From assembly GCA_000196815.1 (NCBI GenBank), contig FP929003.1, positions 1,573,501 to 1,637,500 on the forward strand: a stretch of DNA of 64,000 nt, written 5' to 3'. The notes beneath the pieces were generated by a model. That model saw only the letters and a list, made by a program, of their open reading frames with translations, made no database searches and was not told the DNA's origin. A program made the translations under genes and the position numbers. Below, one piece after another: positions 1-8,610 of the stretch. Origin of the DNA: Nitrospira defluvii (lineage in GTDB: Bacteria; Nitrospirota; Nitrospiria; Nitrospirales; Nitrospiraceae). Numbering within the stretch: the stretch's first letter is position 1; each line of letters opens with the position of its first letter.

Positions 1-24
1 GAATTTGCTGAGGGGAGATCGCGA

Positions 25-1320
25 CTACTGAGCCGGAGGCATCGCCTTGCTGGTCACAACCGACTTCACGATCTTGGCTCGCTTCACAGACTCAAGGAAG
101 CGGTCCGGAGGTTCCGGATTCGGCAAGTTCACTTCAACGGAATACCAGCCCGACTTCATCGGTCCCTTTTTGATGCCGTTCAGTTCCTGGACCAGATCCT
201 CGATGCTCTTCTCGGTTGTGCCGTCTTGAAACGCCACCCAGAACATGAAGGCCTGACGGTCTGCCTCCCGGATGTTATCCGCGACCGGGGTCGCCATGGG
301 CGCTTCTTTCGGCAGGTCCCCCTTGGCCACGACGGTGGGTTTAGGCGCCGCGTTGGCCTTGGCGACTTCAAGCGAGGTGAGGGCCAGGCGGGCATGTAAC
401 TCCCGATTGCGGCTCTCCAGCATGGCGACCTGCTTGATCAGCGTTTCATTGACCGACTTGACCGACTTCAGATCCTGCCGCACGAGGTCGCGGTCGGCTT
501 CCGCGGCATTCACCGCGACACGCAGGCCGGTTTCTACCTCCTGGGCGACATCGGTCTTGACTGTCTTGAGGTCTTCCTGGACGGAGACGACTTGTGTGTT
601 GAGTTTTTGTTGCGCATGGGCGACGGTATCGACAAGGGCATTCAGCTGGGCGATCCGGTCCTGTTCCGACCGGGACACGGCAACGGCTGCTGCCTGTGCC
701 TCAAGCAGTTGCGCCAGTTGCTGGTGTACACGATCGATCTGTTCCTGCGTGGATTGCCTGGCCGCCAGTTCTTCTTCAACCTGATGCGCCCGGTCTTCGG
801 CGTTGAGCCAGTTCGGGACCCGTTCAGCCAATAGCGCCACGACTCCCACGGCCAGCACGATTTGCGCGAAGGCCGTCGTTATGGTCCAGACGGGAGTTCT
901 GGCTGCCGCGGTCGAGGATGTTGCGGAGGCGAATCCGATCGACGACGCCAGGTTCGTCCACCAGCCGGGGGCGGCTGCGTACTGGAGCTTGAGCGATCCG
1001 CCGTCGAAATGGTTCTGGACCTGAATGGCAACGCTGCCCTTGCCGATTGGGACGCAAACACTTTTCTGGCCGGCTTCGGGAGCGACGCAGCCTCCGACCA
1101 GCACACCGGACTCGTTCCGGATCTCGAGGTGTTGAATACTCCGCTCGCGGGCCGTGTAGGAGAAGGACGGATCGGTGTGGGCGCAATTCAGCGTCCCGAC
1201 GCGTTCGTGGTTGACCAGTACCTGGAGGAATTCCGGACGTTCCTCACCCGCGCGACGCGGCTGATCATCCAGGGCGTCAAGCAGATGTGCGCGATAGTCG
1301 TTGAGCTCTGGTGTTTCCAT
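25..1320 (-). CDS. Membrane-anchored coiled-coil protein, unknown function
   Basis: Predicted 431-residue protein that I do not recognise by name. The N-terminal ~135 residues look like a beta-rich soluble domain with several cysteines. A single hydrophobic segment follows at about residues 144-166. After it comes a long Q/E/A-rich coiled coil (about 171-321) and a C-terminal alpha/beta domain of about 80 residues rich in W, F and V. Orientation in the membrane is unclear from the flanking charges. The ATG at 1320 is preferred over an in-frame TTG at 1347 because a G-rich Shine-Dalgarno-like stretch lies between them. The gene overlaps the upstream gene by 44 nt on the same strand, which implies translational coupling. 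The partner's zinc/helix-turn-helix features suggest a membrane sensor or anchor role, but that is inference. Confidence 0.75.
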   Translation of the reverse strand: METPELNDYRAHLLDALDDQPRRAGEERPEFLQVLVNHERVGTLNCAHTDPSFSYTARERSIQHLEIRNESGVLVGGCVAPEAGQKSVCVPIGKGSVAIQVQNHFDGGSLKLQYAAAPGWWTNLASSIGFASATSSTAAARTPVWTITTAFAQIVLAVGVVALLAERVPNWLNAEDRAHQVEEELAARQSTQEQIDRVHQQLAQLLEAQAAAVAVSRSEQDRIAQLNALVDTVAHAQQKLNTQVVSVQEDLKTVKTDVAQEVETGLRVAVNAAEADRDLVRQDLKSVKSVNETLIKQVAMLESRNRELHARLALTSLEVAKANAAPKPTVVAKGDLPKEAPMATPVADNIREADRQAFMFWVAFQDGTTEKSIEDLVQELNGIKKGPMKSGWYSVEVNLPNPEPPDRFLESVKRAKIVKSVVTSKAMPPAQ

Positions 1321-2239
1321 GGTGCCGTCCCCCCCGATCCCCTCCAAAGAGAGCCAAGACGCCTCCCTTTTTCAGCGGATGTATATGGAGATTGACCTGC
1401 GGCTTTAACCCGCTGCTGACCTCGGCTTGCCGGCGATCTGCAACTTCCAGGAAGCAGTCGCGGCAAAAGGCCAAATGCCAGACGCGGTAATCGTGGCCGT
1501 AGTCATCGTGAAATAGTTGACCCCACTTCTGTTCGGACAGGCAGGGGTAGTGCTCCGGTTCGCTCTTTCGATAATGTGACTGCAAGACCGGCATCAGCCG
1601 ATCCACTTCGTGGTTCAGGTGGTCGGGTCTGGTGCGTAATTCCTGCTCCAGCACCTCGATTTCCGATCCACTCAACCCGGTTTCGTTCATCGTGCGTTGC
1701 CACCCCGTTTGGCGCCACCGCTCGAAGTTCTTATAGACCCGCTGGCTTTCGGCCTGTCCAAACCCTAACAATTTCACCACATGGGCCTGACTGAACCCAT
1801 AGAAGTGATAGAACAGGGCGATCAGGGCGTCGCGGCTCACGACGGCGCGAGAGGCCAGTCCATCGAGAAACCGTCCCACCGGGGTCAGAAGCTCTTTGTG
1901 ATAACAGAGCGGATCCGGCTGACTGAACGATTTGGCGATCAGGCTGTCCAGAAGGAAAAAGGGGCGGCAGGGCACTTCGGTGCGACCGAAGACCACAAAC
2001 CGTTCCACCAGCTCATATCCCCAGCGCAGCGCCAGCTTTTCGTGCGTGATGTCATCGCCCCATTGATTGGTTTCACGGAGAAAACGCTTGGTTTGACCCG
2101 TGGCGCGATCCAACAATTCCGGCAGAGACTTCGCAACCAACTCGTCGAACTCTCGTTCCGTGGTGACGACATTGTTCAGTCGTGCAGAGAAGATCTGACC
2201 GTCTCGCATGGCCTTTCCATCCGGCAACTTCGTCGACAT
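1277..2239 (-). CDS. Sigma-region-4-like HTH protein with HxxxCxxC zinc motif
   Basis: Predicted 320-residue soluble protein. Residues about 135-176 resemble a sigma-factor region 4 or similar helix-turn-helix: an 'ALIALFYHFYGFS' helix, then a recognition-like helix with 'GQAESQRVYKNFERW'. Near the C-terminus H255-x3-C259-x2-C262 matches the zinc-binding signature typical of anti-sigma zinc-finger domains. Having both features in one chain is unusual. The start at 2239 (MSTKLPDG) is chosen over an upstream methionine that would add a poorly composed leader. The 3' end overlaps the membrane coiled-coil gene by 44 nt. A transcriptional role with the membrane partner as regulator is inferred; I do not recognise a named family. 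Confidence 0.72.
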   Translation of the reverse strand: MSTKLPDGKAMRDGQIFSARLNNVVTTEREFDELVAKSLPELLDRATGQTKRFLRETNQWGDDITHEKLALRWGYELVERFVVFGRTEVPCRPFFLLDSLIAKSFSQPDPLCYHKELLTPVGRFLDGLASRAVVSRDALIALFYHFYGFSQAHVVKLLGFGQAESQRVYKNFERWRQTGWQRTMNETGLSGSEIEVLEQELRTRPDHLNHEVDRLMPVLQSHYRKSEPEHYPCLSEQKWGQLFHDDYGHDYRVWHLAFCRDCFLEVADRRQAEVSSGLKPQVNLHIHPLKKGGVLALFGGDRGGRHHGNTRAQRLSRTSA

Positions 2240-2375
2240 AGTGGCGAATTCCCCGTCAAATGACAATTCGACAAGTACGCCCCTAGAAGACCACATTTGT
2301 CCACGGAGGGTCAATGGGTGAGGCGGGCGCAACTCCGCACTGTATCAGCGTGAAACAGGTGTCTGGATGTGGGGT

Positions 2376-2402
2376 GCAGGACCCTCCCGTGAGAGGGCCT
2401 GC
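2376..2402. repeat. Inverted repeat in intergenic gap
   Basis: Stem GCAGG + CCCTC pairs with GAGGG + CCTGC, with one bulged A and a 6-nt loop. It lies just downstream of the decarboxylase stop (minus strand) and upstream of the HTH gene. No T-run follows on either strand, so it may be a weak terminator, a processing site or an operator. The rest of the 2240-2432 gap shows nothing else. Confidence 0.35.
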
Positions 2403-2432
2403 GGGGCCAACGAATCGTGATACGCGCAGCGG

Positions 2433-4085
2433 TTAGGGGCGGTCGGTCGAGAGCCGCTTCGCCAGTCGCCGCGCCAGCCGCATCATGGCCGGCGAGCGGT
2501 CGGCCGGATCGAGCAGCACATTGATGACATGGGGCTGGCTGGGATCCGCGAGTGCCTTGGCCAGGGTCTGCACGAATTCCCCGTGGGTAGCCACCCGGGA
2601 GCCCTGACCGCCGCCGATCAGCTCGCAGATCCGTTCATAACGCCATTCATGAATGTCGTTGAAGGGACCTTCCAGAATTTCGCGCTCGGTTGAATAGCCG
2701 TGGTTGTTCAGGACGATCACGACCGGTGCCTGTTTGTAGCGCACGGCAGTCGAAAGCTCCGACCCGGTCATTTGAAAGGCGCCGTCGCCCACCAGCACGA
2801 TCGGCCGTAGCGACGAGTCGGCGAAACTCGCGCCGATGGCGGCCGGAACCGCGAATCCCATCGACGTGTAGTAGGCGGGGGACAAAAATTTGAAGCGGCG
2901 GTGTACGTGGAGATCCACGGAGGCGAAGAGTGATTCGCCCACATCGGCAATGACGAGGGTTTTCTCATGGAGCACGGTATCGAGGTGACGAAATACTCCC
3001 TGCAGACTAACGGACGCCTGTGCCGGCGGCATGGGTTCTTGGGGCTTGTAGGGCGCCGGTAATTGCGGGGTTGGAAACGAAGGCAGTGAGGCCGCGGCCA
3101 GTCCCTTCACGAAATCCTCGAAGAGAATCGAGTCATACCGGTGATGCTTGATGGCGACACGATCCGCCGTGGCATGGATGGTATGGCCGTCGGAGAACAG
3201 GGCGCTGTGTGCATCCAGGTCCTCCACGTCGGATAGGATCGAGCCCAGAATGAGCAGGCAATCGGTCTGATTGACGAATTCCTTCACCTCATCGCGGGCG
3301 ACCAATCCACTGTAGACGCCGACATAGAGGGGATGGTCCTCGCGGATGATGGACTTGCCGAGGAGCGTCGAGGCGATCGGCACATTCAGGCGTTCCACCA
3401 GGCTGGTCAATTCGTCATGGAGCCCGAACCGGCCCACTTCGGCGCCCGCCAGAATCACCGGGCGTTTGGCCGACTCCAACATGGTGCGTACTTCATTCAA
3501 CGCTTCGCTCAGCGCTGCCCGATCGGTCGGTTCGCCTTGGGTCTGATGCCTGTGCGACGTCTGGGCCAACGGCACATGCACCATGTCGCGCGGAATTTCG
3601 AGATAGATCGGGCGGCGATACCGGAGCAAGGCTGCGAAGGCGCGATCCATCTCACGTTCGGCGGTGACGGGGTCTTCCAAGCTTACGGCCGCCACGGTCA
3701 TTTTTTCGAAGACTTCCCGCTGCGTCGAAAACTCGCGCACCATGTGGTGCAGGTAGGGGTTGCGGGCACGCTCCGACAATCCGGGGGAGCCGGTCAGCAA
3801 CACGACGGGCGACCGTTCCGCATAAGCGCAGGCGATGGCGTTGACGGTATTGAGTCCGCCGACACAGTAGGTGACGCAGAGGGCGCCGATCCCGTTGATA
3901 CGCGCATAGGCGTCGGCCGCAAAACCCGCGCAGTCTTCCCGCGTGGTGGCTACATGCTGGATGGGAGAAGATTCCATCAATTTATAGAGGCCGAGGACAT
4001 AGTCGCCGGGGATGCCGAACATGTGACGCACTCCGAGCCGGTGGAGCCGATCCAGGACTGCTGTTCCGATCGTCTGTGTGGTCAT
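2433..4085 (-). CDS. Thiamine diphosphate-dependent 2-oxo-acid decarboxylase
   Basis: Predicted 550-residue enzyme of the pyruvate/indolepyruvate/phenylpyruvate decarboxylase family, which converts a 2-oxo acid to an aldehyde plus CO2. The family's catalytic set is visible: D28 in 'GIPGDY', E50 in 'TREDCAGF', the His pair H113-H114 in 'YLHHMV', and a Glu after the cofactor motif in 'NNHGYSTERE'. The ThDP/Mg motif runs from GDGAFQ to NN. The HH pair separates it from acetolactate synthases, which it otherwise resembles. The start at 4085 (MTTQTIG) is chosen because the longer open frame upstream has poor composition and no homologous look. It is divergent from the rlmI-like gene. Substrate cannot be read from sequence; pyruvate and aromatic keto acids are the candidates. 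Confidence 0.85.
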   Translation of the reverse strand: MTTQTIGTAVLDRLHRLGVRHMFGIPGDYVLGLYKLMESSPIQHVATTREDCAGFAADAYARINGIGALCVTYCVGGLNTVNAIACAYAERSPVVLLTGSPGLSERARNPYLHHMVREFSTQREVFEKMTVAAVSLEDPVTAEREMDRAFAALLRYRRPIYLEIPRDMVHVPLAQTSHRHQTQGEPTDRAALSEALNEVRTMLESAKRPVILAGAEVGRFGLHDELTSLVERLNVPIASTLLGKSIIREDHPLYVGVYSGLVARDEVKEFVNQTDCLLILGSILSDVEDLDAHSALFSDGHTIHATADRVAIKHHRYDSILFEDFVKGLAAASLPSFPTPQLPAPYKPQEPMPPAQASVSLQGVFRHLDTVLHEKTLVIADVGESLFASVDLHVHRRFKFLSPAYYTSMGFAVPAAIGASFADSSLRPIVLVGDGAFQMTGSELSTAVRYKQAPVVIVLNNHGYSTEREILEGPFNDIHEWRYERICELIGGGQGSRVATHGEFVQTLAKALADPSQPHVINVLLDPADRSPAMMRLARRLAKRLSTDRP

Positions 4086-4307
4086 GGTGCCTCGGCTGTC
4101 GAGTGAGAGGTCGTGAATCTGCGCACTGTCTACCCGTCTTCCTGCAGCAAACCATAGGTGGTAGGGAAGGTCAAGCATAGGAGCGATCGTCACATCGGCA
4201 TGCTGCCGGCCCACTGTCTGGTTGCTTCGCGAGATGATTTCAGGCACCCTCGTGAGCCATTTCACCATCGTCGAATCAAACAGCTCATACGGGACATCAC
4301 CATTACC

Positions 4308-5504
4308 ATGACACAGCTTGTGACCGGTTCTACTGCGAAAGTCCGACTGACCGCCGAACGTGAAGGGCCGCGCTACTACGGGCACCTGTGGGTGTTCGAT
4401 AGCAACGTGGCCGACGTGCTCGGCACACCGAATGCCGGGGACCTCGTCGATGTGTATACCCATCAGAACCGGTTGTTCGGCCGCGGCCTTTTCAATCCCC
4501 ATTCCAAGATTCGCATTCGTATGCTCACATTCCGGGAAGAGCCGATCGACGACGAGTTTTTTGCCGCGCGTCTCCGCGCCGCGGCGGCCCTTCGCCGGAC
4601 GGTCGCGTCCCATGCCACTGCCTGCCGTCTCGTGCATGGTGAAAGCGATCTGCTGCCGGGCCTGGTGGTGGACCGGTTTGCCGATGTGGCGGTGATGCAG
4701 ACTCTGGGGTATGGCATGGATCTGCGAAAGGAACTCCTGGGCGAATTGTTAGTGCAGGAAGCGGGGGTCAAGACGGTGTACCTCCGCAACGATGCCAAGA
4801 GCCGGACGTTGGAAGGACTGCCGTTGTCGAAAGGGTTTCTGCGCGGTGAGGGTGCCACGACGGTGAACATTCAGGAGGGGAAGGCCCGGTTCACGGTCGA
4901 TATTGCGGAGGGGCAGAAGACCGGCTGGTTCTGCGATCAACGCGAGAATCGGATCGCCGCGGCCCTCTTCGCAAAAGGGAAAACCGTGTTGGAAGCGTTT
5001 TGCCACACCGGTGGATTCGGCATACAGGCCGCGCTGGCGGGGGCGCAGTCGGTGGAAGGGTTGGATGTGAGCGCGGCGGCCGTGGCGCTGGCCCAGGCGC
5101 ATGCGGAGCAGAACCAGGTGGCCGCCCGTTGTCGCTATCGCCAGGCCGATGCCTTTGAGGAGTTGCGCCTGTTGGAACGGAACGGCCAACGGTACGACCT
5201 GGTCATTCTCGATCCGCCGGCGTTCGCGCGCAGCAAGAAAGCTGTGCCCCATGCCATCGCCGGGTACAAGGAAGTGAATTTGCGCGGACTGCGTCTGCTT
5301 CAACCGGGGGGCGTGCTGGTAACGTGTTCCTGCTCGCAGCCGATCACGGACGATGACTTCTGGAAGATGCTGCAGGCCGCCGCGCGGGATGCGCGCCGGC
5401 AGATCAGGCTCCTTGAACAACGTGGGCAGGGGCCGGACCATCCGGTGCTCGCCGGCATGCCGGAAACGCGCTATCTCAAATGCTACATCGTGCAGGTGTT
5501 CTGA
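4308..5504 (+). CDS. rlmI: Class I rRNA large subunit methyltransferase (RlmI-like)
   Basis: Predicted 398-residue SAM-dependent methyltransferase likely to make m5C in 23S rRNA. An N-terminal PUA-like domain (about 1-75) is followed by a ferredoxin-like linker and a Rossmann methyltransferase domain. The SAM region is 'LEAFCHTGGFGIQAA'; the motif IV 'LDPPAF' and the catalytic cysteine motif 'TCSCSQPI' are both present. Length fits the RlmI/YccW family. The start (MTQLVTG) directly precedes the PUA domain; the open frame extends further upstream but that part is non-conserved-looking. The OPT transporter gene begins 7 nt after the stop, so the two are probably cotranscribed, although their functions are unrelated. 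Confidence 0.85.
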   Translation: MTQLVTGSTAKVRLTAEREGPRYYGHLWVFDSNVADVLGTPNAGDLVDVYTHQNRLFGRGLFNPHSKIRIRMLTFREEPIDDEFFAARLRAAAALRRTVASHATACRLVHGESDLLPGLVVDRFADVAVMQTLGYGMDLRKELLGELLVQEAGVKTVYLRNDAKSRTLEGLPLSKGFLRGEGATTVNIQEGKARFTVDIAEGQKTGWFCDQRENRIAAALFAKGKTVLEAFCHTGGFGIQAALAGAQSVEGLDVSAAAVALAQAHAEQNQVAARCRYRQADAFEELRLLERNGQRYDLVILDPPAFARSKKAVPHAIAGYKEVNLRGLRLLQPGGVLVTCSCSQPITDDDFWKMLQAAARDARRQIRLLEQRGQGPDHPVLAGMPETRYLKCYIVQVF

Positions 5505-5511
5505 GGGGATC

Positions 5512-7518
5512 ATGCGCGAGCAGGATGCGCCAACCGAACCGGTAGACTCGCCGCTCGTTCCCGCCTCGGTCACGCTGCCGGAAATCACCGTGAAAGCGGT
5601 TGTCCTGTCGATTCTGCTGGCTGCCGTATTGGCCGGAGCCAACGCCTATCTGGGCCTATTTGCCGGGATGACGGTGTCCGCGTCCATTCCGGCCGCCGTC
5701 GTCTCCATGGCGGTGCTGCGTCTCTTCCGTCAGTCGAATATTCTCGAAAACAATATCGTGCAAACCGCCGCCTCCTCAGGCGAAGCATTGGCGGCCGGGG
5801 TGATCTTTACCATTCCGGGGCTGGTCCTCATCGGCTATTGGACCACCTTCGACTACGGGCAAACATTGACGGTGTCGCTCGTCGGTGGAGTGCTCGGGGT
5901 GTTGTTCACCATTCCCCTGCGCCGCGCCCTGATTATCCATGCCCGGCTGCGTTTCCCCGAAGGCGTTGCGACGGCGGAGGTATTGAAGGTCGGCGCCTTG
6001 TCGGACGCCGGGACCGGCGGACGGGTTCGTCTGCTCTTGGGCGCGGCGGCGCTGGGCGGCGGTTTCAAATTTGCCGAGGGAGGATTGAAGCTCTGGAGCG
6101 AGTCGCTGGAAGGGGCGTTCCAACTGGGGCGGTCGACCGTCTATGGAGGGCTGAACCTGTCACCGGCCCTGGTGGCAGTCGGGTACATCATCGGTCTCAA
6201 CACGGCCGTCGTCGTGTTTTTCGGGGGGGCGATCGGCTGGCTGGTTCTGCTGCCGCTGTACCAGGCGATCGTCGGTTCGCCGGAGGGATTGATCGGCGTG
6301 GCGGCGGCGAAAGCGACGTGGAGCGGGCAGATTCGCTACATCGGCATCGGGGCTATGCTGGTGGGTGGAGTCTGGACCCTGTTTCAGGTGCGCGGCCCGA
6401 TTTGGCAGAGTCTGCGTCAACTCATGGCGCTGTACGGCGCCCGCAACCGATCCGCTGGGCAATCGGCGCTTCTGCGCACTGAGCGGGATGCAGGAGTGGT
6501 CTGGCTGATCGGGCTGACGGCGGCCGCGCTGGTTCCCATGGTGCTGTTGTATCAAGGCCTGTTGAATCACGATCTGTGGGGCGGCATCGGGTTGACCCTG
6601 CTCATGGTTGTGACGGCGTTTCTCTTCTCGGCCGTGGCCGGATACATGGCTGGTCTGGTCGGCAGCTCGAGCAATCCGGTGTCCGGTGTGACAATCGCCA
6701 CCATCATGCTTGCGTCATTGCTTCTGCTGGGGATTCTTGGGAAGGGCAATCCGGCCGGTCCGGCTGCGGCGTTGCTGGTCGGGGCGGTCGTCTGTTGCGC
6801 CGCGGCGATGGGCGGCGACAATCTCCAGGATTTGAAAACAGGGCATGTCGTCGGGGCAACCCCATGGAAGCAGCAGGTGATGCAGGTCATCGGGGTGGCG
6901 ACCGGCGCGGTGGTCATTGTTCCGGTATTGTCGTTGCTGCAGGCGAAATATGGGATCGGTGAAGTAACGGCCGCGCATCCCCATCCTCTCTCGGCTCCGC
7001 AGGCAACGCTGATGGCCAACCTTGCCAATGGAGTGTTCGGCGGTTCCTTACCCTGGCACCTGGTGGGCGTGGGAATGGTGCTGGGGGTGGTCGTGATCGG
7101 TCTCGATTTGCGGCAGGCGCGACGGAATGCCGCCCTTCGTTTCCCTGTCCTGGCGGTGGCGCTTGGTATGTACCTGCCGCTCAAGCTGTCGGCCACGATT
7201 TTGTTCGGAGGCCTGCTGGCTGAGTATGTACGGACCGCCGCGAAATCTCTCGATGCTCCAACGGAGGATCGAGGATTATTGTGCGCAGCCGGGTTGGTCA
7301 CAGGCGAGGCGCTGGTCGGAATCCTGTTGGCGCTTCCCATTGCGCTCAGTTCGATCTGGCCGTCCCTCTCGGGAGATCCGTTTCAATTGTTTACCGAGCC
7401 TCCGCTGGGCGGGTGGCCGGGGCTTGCGGCGTTGGTGCTGGTCGGGCAGCTACTGGTGCGCGCCGCACGGCCGGCTGCATCCGCTCAAAAGGATTCGGCG
7501 ACTGTTCTTCGACATTAA
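5512..7518 (+). CDS. OPT family oligopeptide transporter
   Basis: Predicted 668-residue polytopic inner-membrane protein with about 15 hydrophobic segments. The N-terminal part carries the typical OPT features 'LAGANAYLGLFAGMTVSASIPAAVVS' (shown in part) and 'NNIVQTAASSGEALAAG', and the later 'MGGDNLQDLKTGHVVGATP' stretch is a family hallmark. Members import oligopeptides or metal chelates using the proton gradient. The ATG follows a GAGGGG ribosome site 7 nt after the methyltransferase stop. Substrate is not inferable. No peptidase or siderophore genes are adjacent. Confidence 0.9.
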   Translation: MREQDAPTEPVDSPLVPASVTLPEITVKAVVLSILLAAVLAGANAYLGLFAGMTVSASIPAAVVSMAVLRLFRQSNILENNIVQTAASSGEALAAGVIFTIPGLVLIGYWTTFDYGQTLTVSLVGGVLGVLFTIPLRRALIIHARLRFPEGVATAEVLKVGALSDAGTGGRVRLLLGAAALGGGFKFAEGGLKLWSESLEGAFQLGRSTVYGGLNLSPALVAVGYIIGLNTAVVVFFGGAIGWLVLLPLYQAIVGSPEGLIGVAAAKATWSGQIRYIGIGAMLVGGVWTLFQVRGPIWQSLRQLMALYGARNRSAGQSALLRTERDAGVVWLIGLTAAALVPMVLLYQGLLNHDLWGGIGLTLLMVVTAFLFSAVAGYMAGLVGSSSNPVSGVTIATIMLASLLLLGILGKGNPAGPAAALLVGAVVCCAAAMGGDNLQDLKTGHVVGATPWKQQVMQVIGVATGAVVIVPVLSLLQAKYGIGEVTAAHPHPLSAPQATLMANLANGVFGGSLPWHLVGVGMVLGVVVIGLDLRQARRNAALRFPVLAVALGMYLPLKLSATILFGGLLAEYVRTAAKSLDAPTEDRGLLCAAGLVTGEALVGILLALPIALSSIWPSLSGDPFQLFTEPPLGGWPGLAALVLVGQLLVRAARPAASAQKDSATVLRH

Positions 7519-7554
7519 TGGTACGGGAGGGGTAGAAGCGTCCGGCGAGGGGGG

Positions 7555-8025
7555 CTAATCGCTGGGCGGTTCAAAATGTCCCGGTGGACGCGATTGCCAG
7601 GGGACTGTCGCCTGTTTGGACTGTTTGACGAGGCTTCGCAGGCTCACCTCTGCGGCGCGTAGGAGTTTAGGGTCGCCGCTTTGCATGAGCGCCGTCAGGA
7701 GGACGTACAGCGACCGGTCATGTCCGGCTGCCACGAGAATTCTCTCAAGGACGGGATCGGCCCCGGTTAGAGTGGACAGGGGGGCCGGCTCTTCATCGTC
7801 CTCCTTACACAGCAGGTCCAAATCCGTGGGGTGGATAAAGAGCCAGGGGAGGGGAATCTTGAGTGCGCCGGCCAACGCTTCCAGGGTGGAGGCCTGAGGA
7901 TCGGCCTGTTCCGACTCCAGGGCTTCCAGCGCCGAGGCTGCGATTCCGGCTCGTTCTGCGAGCGCCTGCTCAGAGCACTTTTGCGAGATTCGCCAGGCGC
8001 GAATGAACGTTCCAACGTTCGGCAT
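7555..8025 (-). CDS. XRE-family helix-turn-helix regulator
   Basis: Predicted 156-residue protein. Residues about 5-60 form a canonical XRE/Cro HTH: 'RAWRISQKCSEQALAERAGI', then 'LEALESEQADPQASTLEALAGAL'. The C-terminal ~90 residues are helical and acidic with no recognised sensor domain. It is convergent with the OPT gene and divergent from the 8201 gene, so it could regulate itself or either neighbour. No obvious operator was found. The predicted ribosome site is weak. Confidence 0.8.
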   Translation of the reverse strand: MPNVGTFIRAWRISQKCSEQALAERAGIAASALEALESEQADPQASTLEALAGALKIPLPWLFIHPTDLDLLCKEDDEEPAPLSTLTGADPVLERILVAAGHDRSLYVLLTALMQSGDPKLLRAAEVSLRSLVKQSKQATVPWQSRPPGHFEPPSD

Positions 8026-8200
8026 GGACGGATCTTACTGTATCCCTTTCCAGGTCTGCAACGGCGCATTTCTGAGGCGCTTCTGATACTTGCCTGTAAC
8101 ATCAACGCGTTACGATCTATTCTCCTAGGTAGAACAAAGGCCGCCAAATCGGGTAGAATGAGGCGTTCTAATTGTTGTCTCGAGCGAGGAGGATCAGCCG

Positions 8201-8542
8201 ATGTTAGGAACCGACATTCGCGGCATTATGGCCGAAGAGGAAGAAGTCCAGCGGCGGCAGGAAGCCTTGCAGTCATTGATGTCGATGCGCGAGAAGCTGC
8301 TGCGTGAATCGTTGGAAGCGCGAATCAAGCGGGCGCGTGGAACGGGAGACTGGACGAACCTGTCACCTGCGGAATGTGCCAATATTTACAAGGAAGAGCG
8401 CGTGCACCTGCGTGCCCAGCTGGAGCGATTGAAGGCTGAGCGGGATCGAACCCGCGGCAAGTTGTCGGCGCTCAAGCGAGCCAAGGTCCGTGCGCAACGT
8501 ATCCGCGCCGCGGAAGCGGCTTCCGGCAAGAAACGCAAATAG
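8201..8542 (+). CDS. Small basic coiled-coil protein, unknown function
   Basis: Predicted 113-residue protein, almost entirely helical and highly charged, ending in a lysine/arginine-rich tail (AASGKKRK). A good ribosome site (GAGGAGG) lies 8-9 nt before the ATG. A TAGAAT -10-like hexamer lies near 8153, but no convincing -35 is visible. The composition would suit binding of nucleic acid or ribosomes, but nothing specific is recognised. A hairpin follows immediately, so it is likely a single-gene transcript. Confidence 0.65.
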   Translation: MLGTDIRGIMAEEEEVQRRQEALQSLMSMREKLLRESLEARIKRARGTGDWTNLSPAECANIYKEERVHLRAQLERLKAERDRTRGKLSALKRAKVRAQRIRAAEAASGKKRK

Positions 8543-8552
8543 GTATATGTCG

Positions 8553-8583
8553 GGGAGGCCTTGCTGATTTAGTAAGGCCTCCC
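8553..8583 (+). terminator. Perfect 10-bp inverted repeat after the 8201 gene
   Basis: GGGAGGCCTT pairs perfectly with AAGGCCTCCC around an 11-nt loop, starting 10 nt after the stop codon. The position suits a terminator. No T-run follows, so it may instead be Rho-assisted or a processing hairpin. Confidence 0.5.
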
Positions 8584-8610
8584 TGCAGTGTCGCCGACCC
8601 TGGGTAACTG

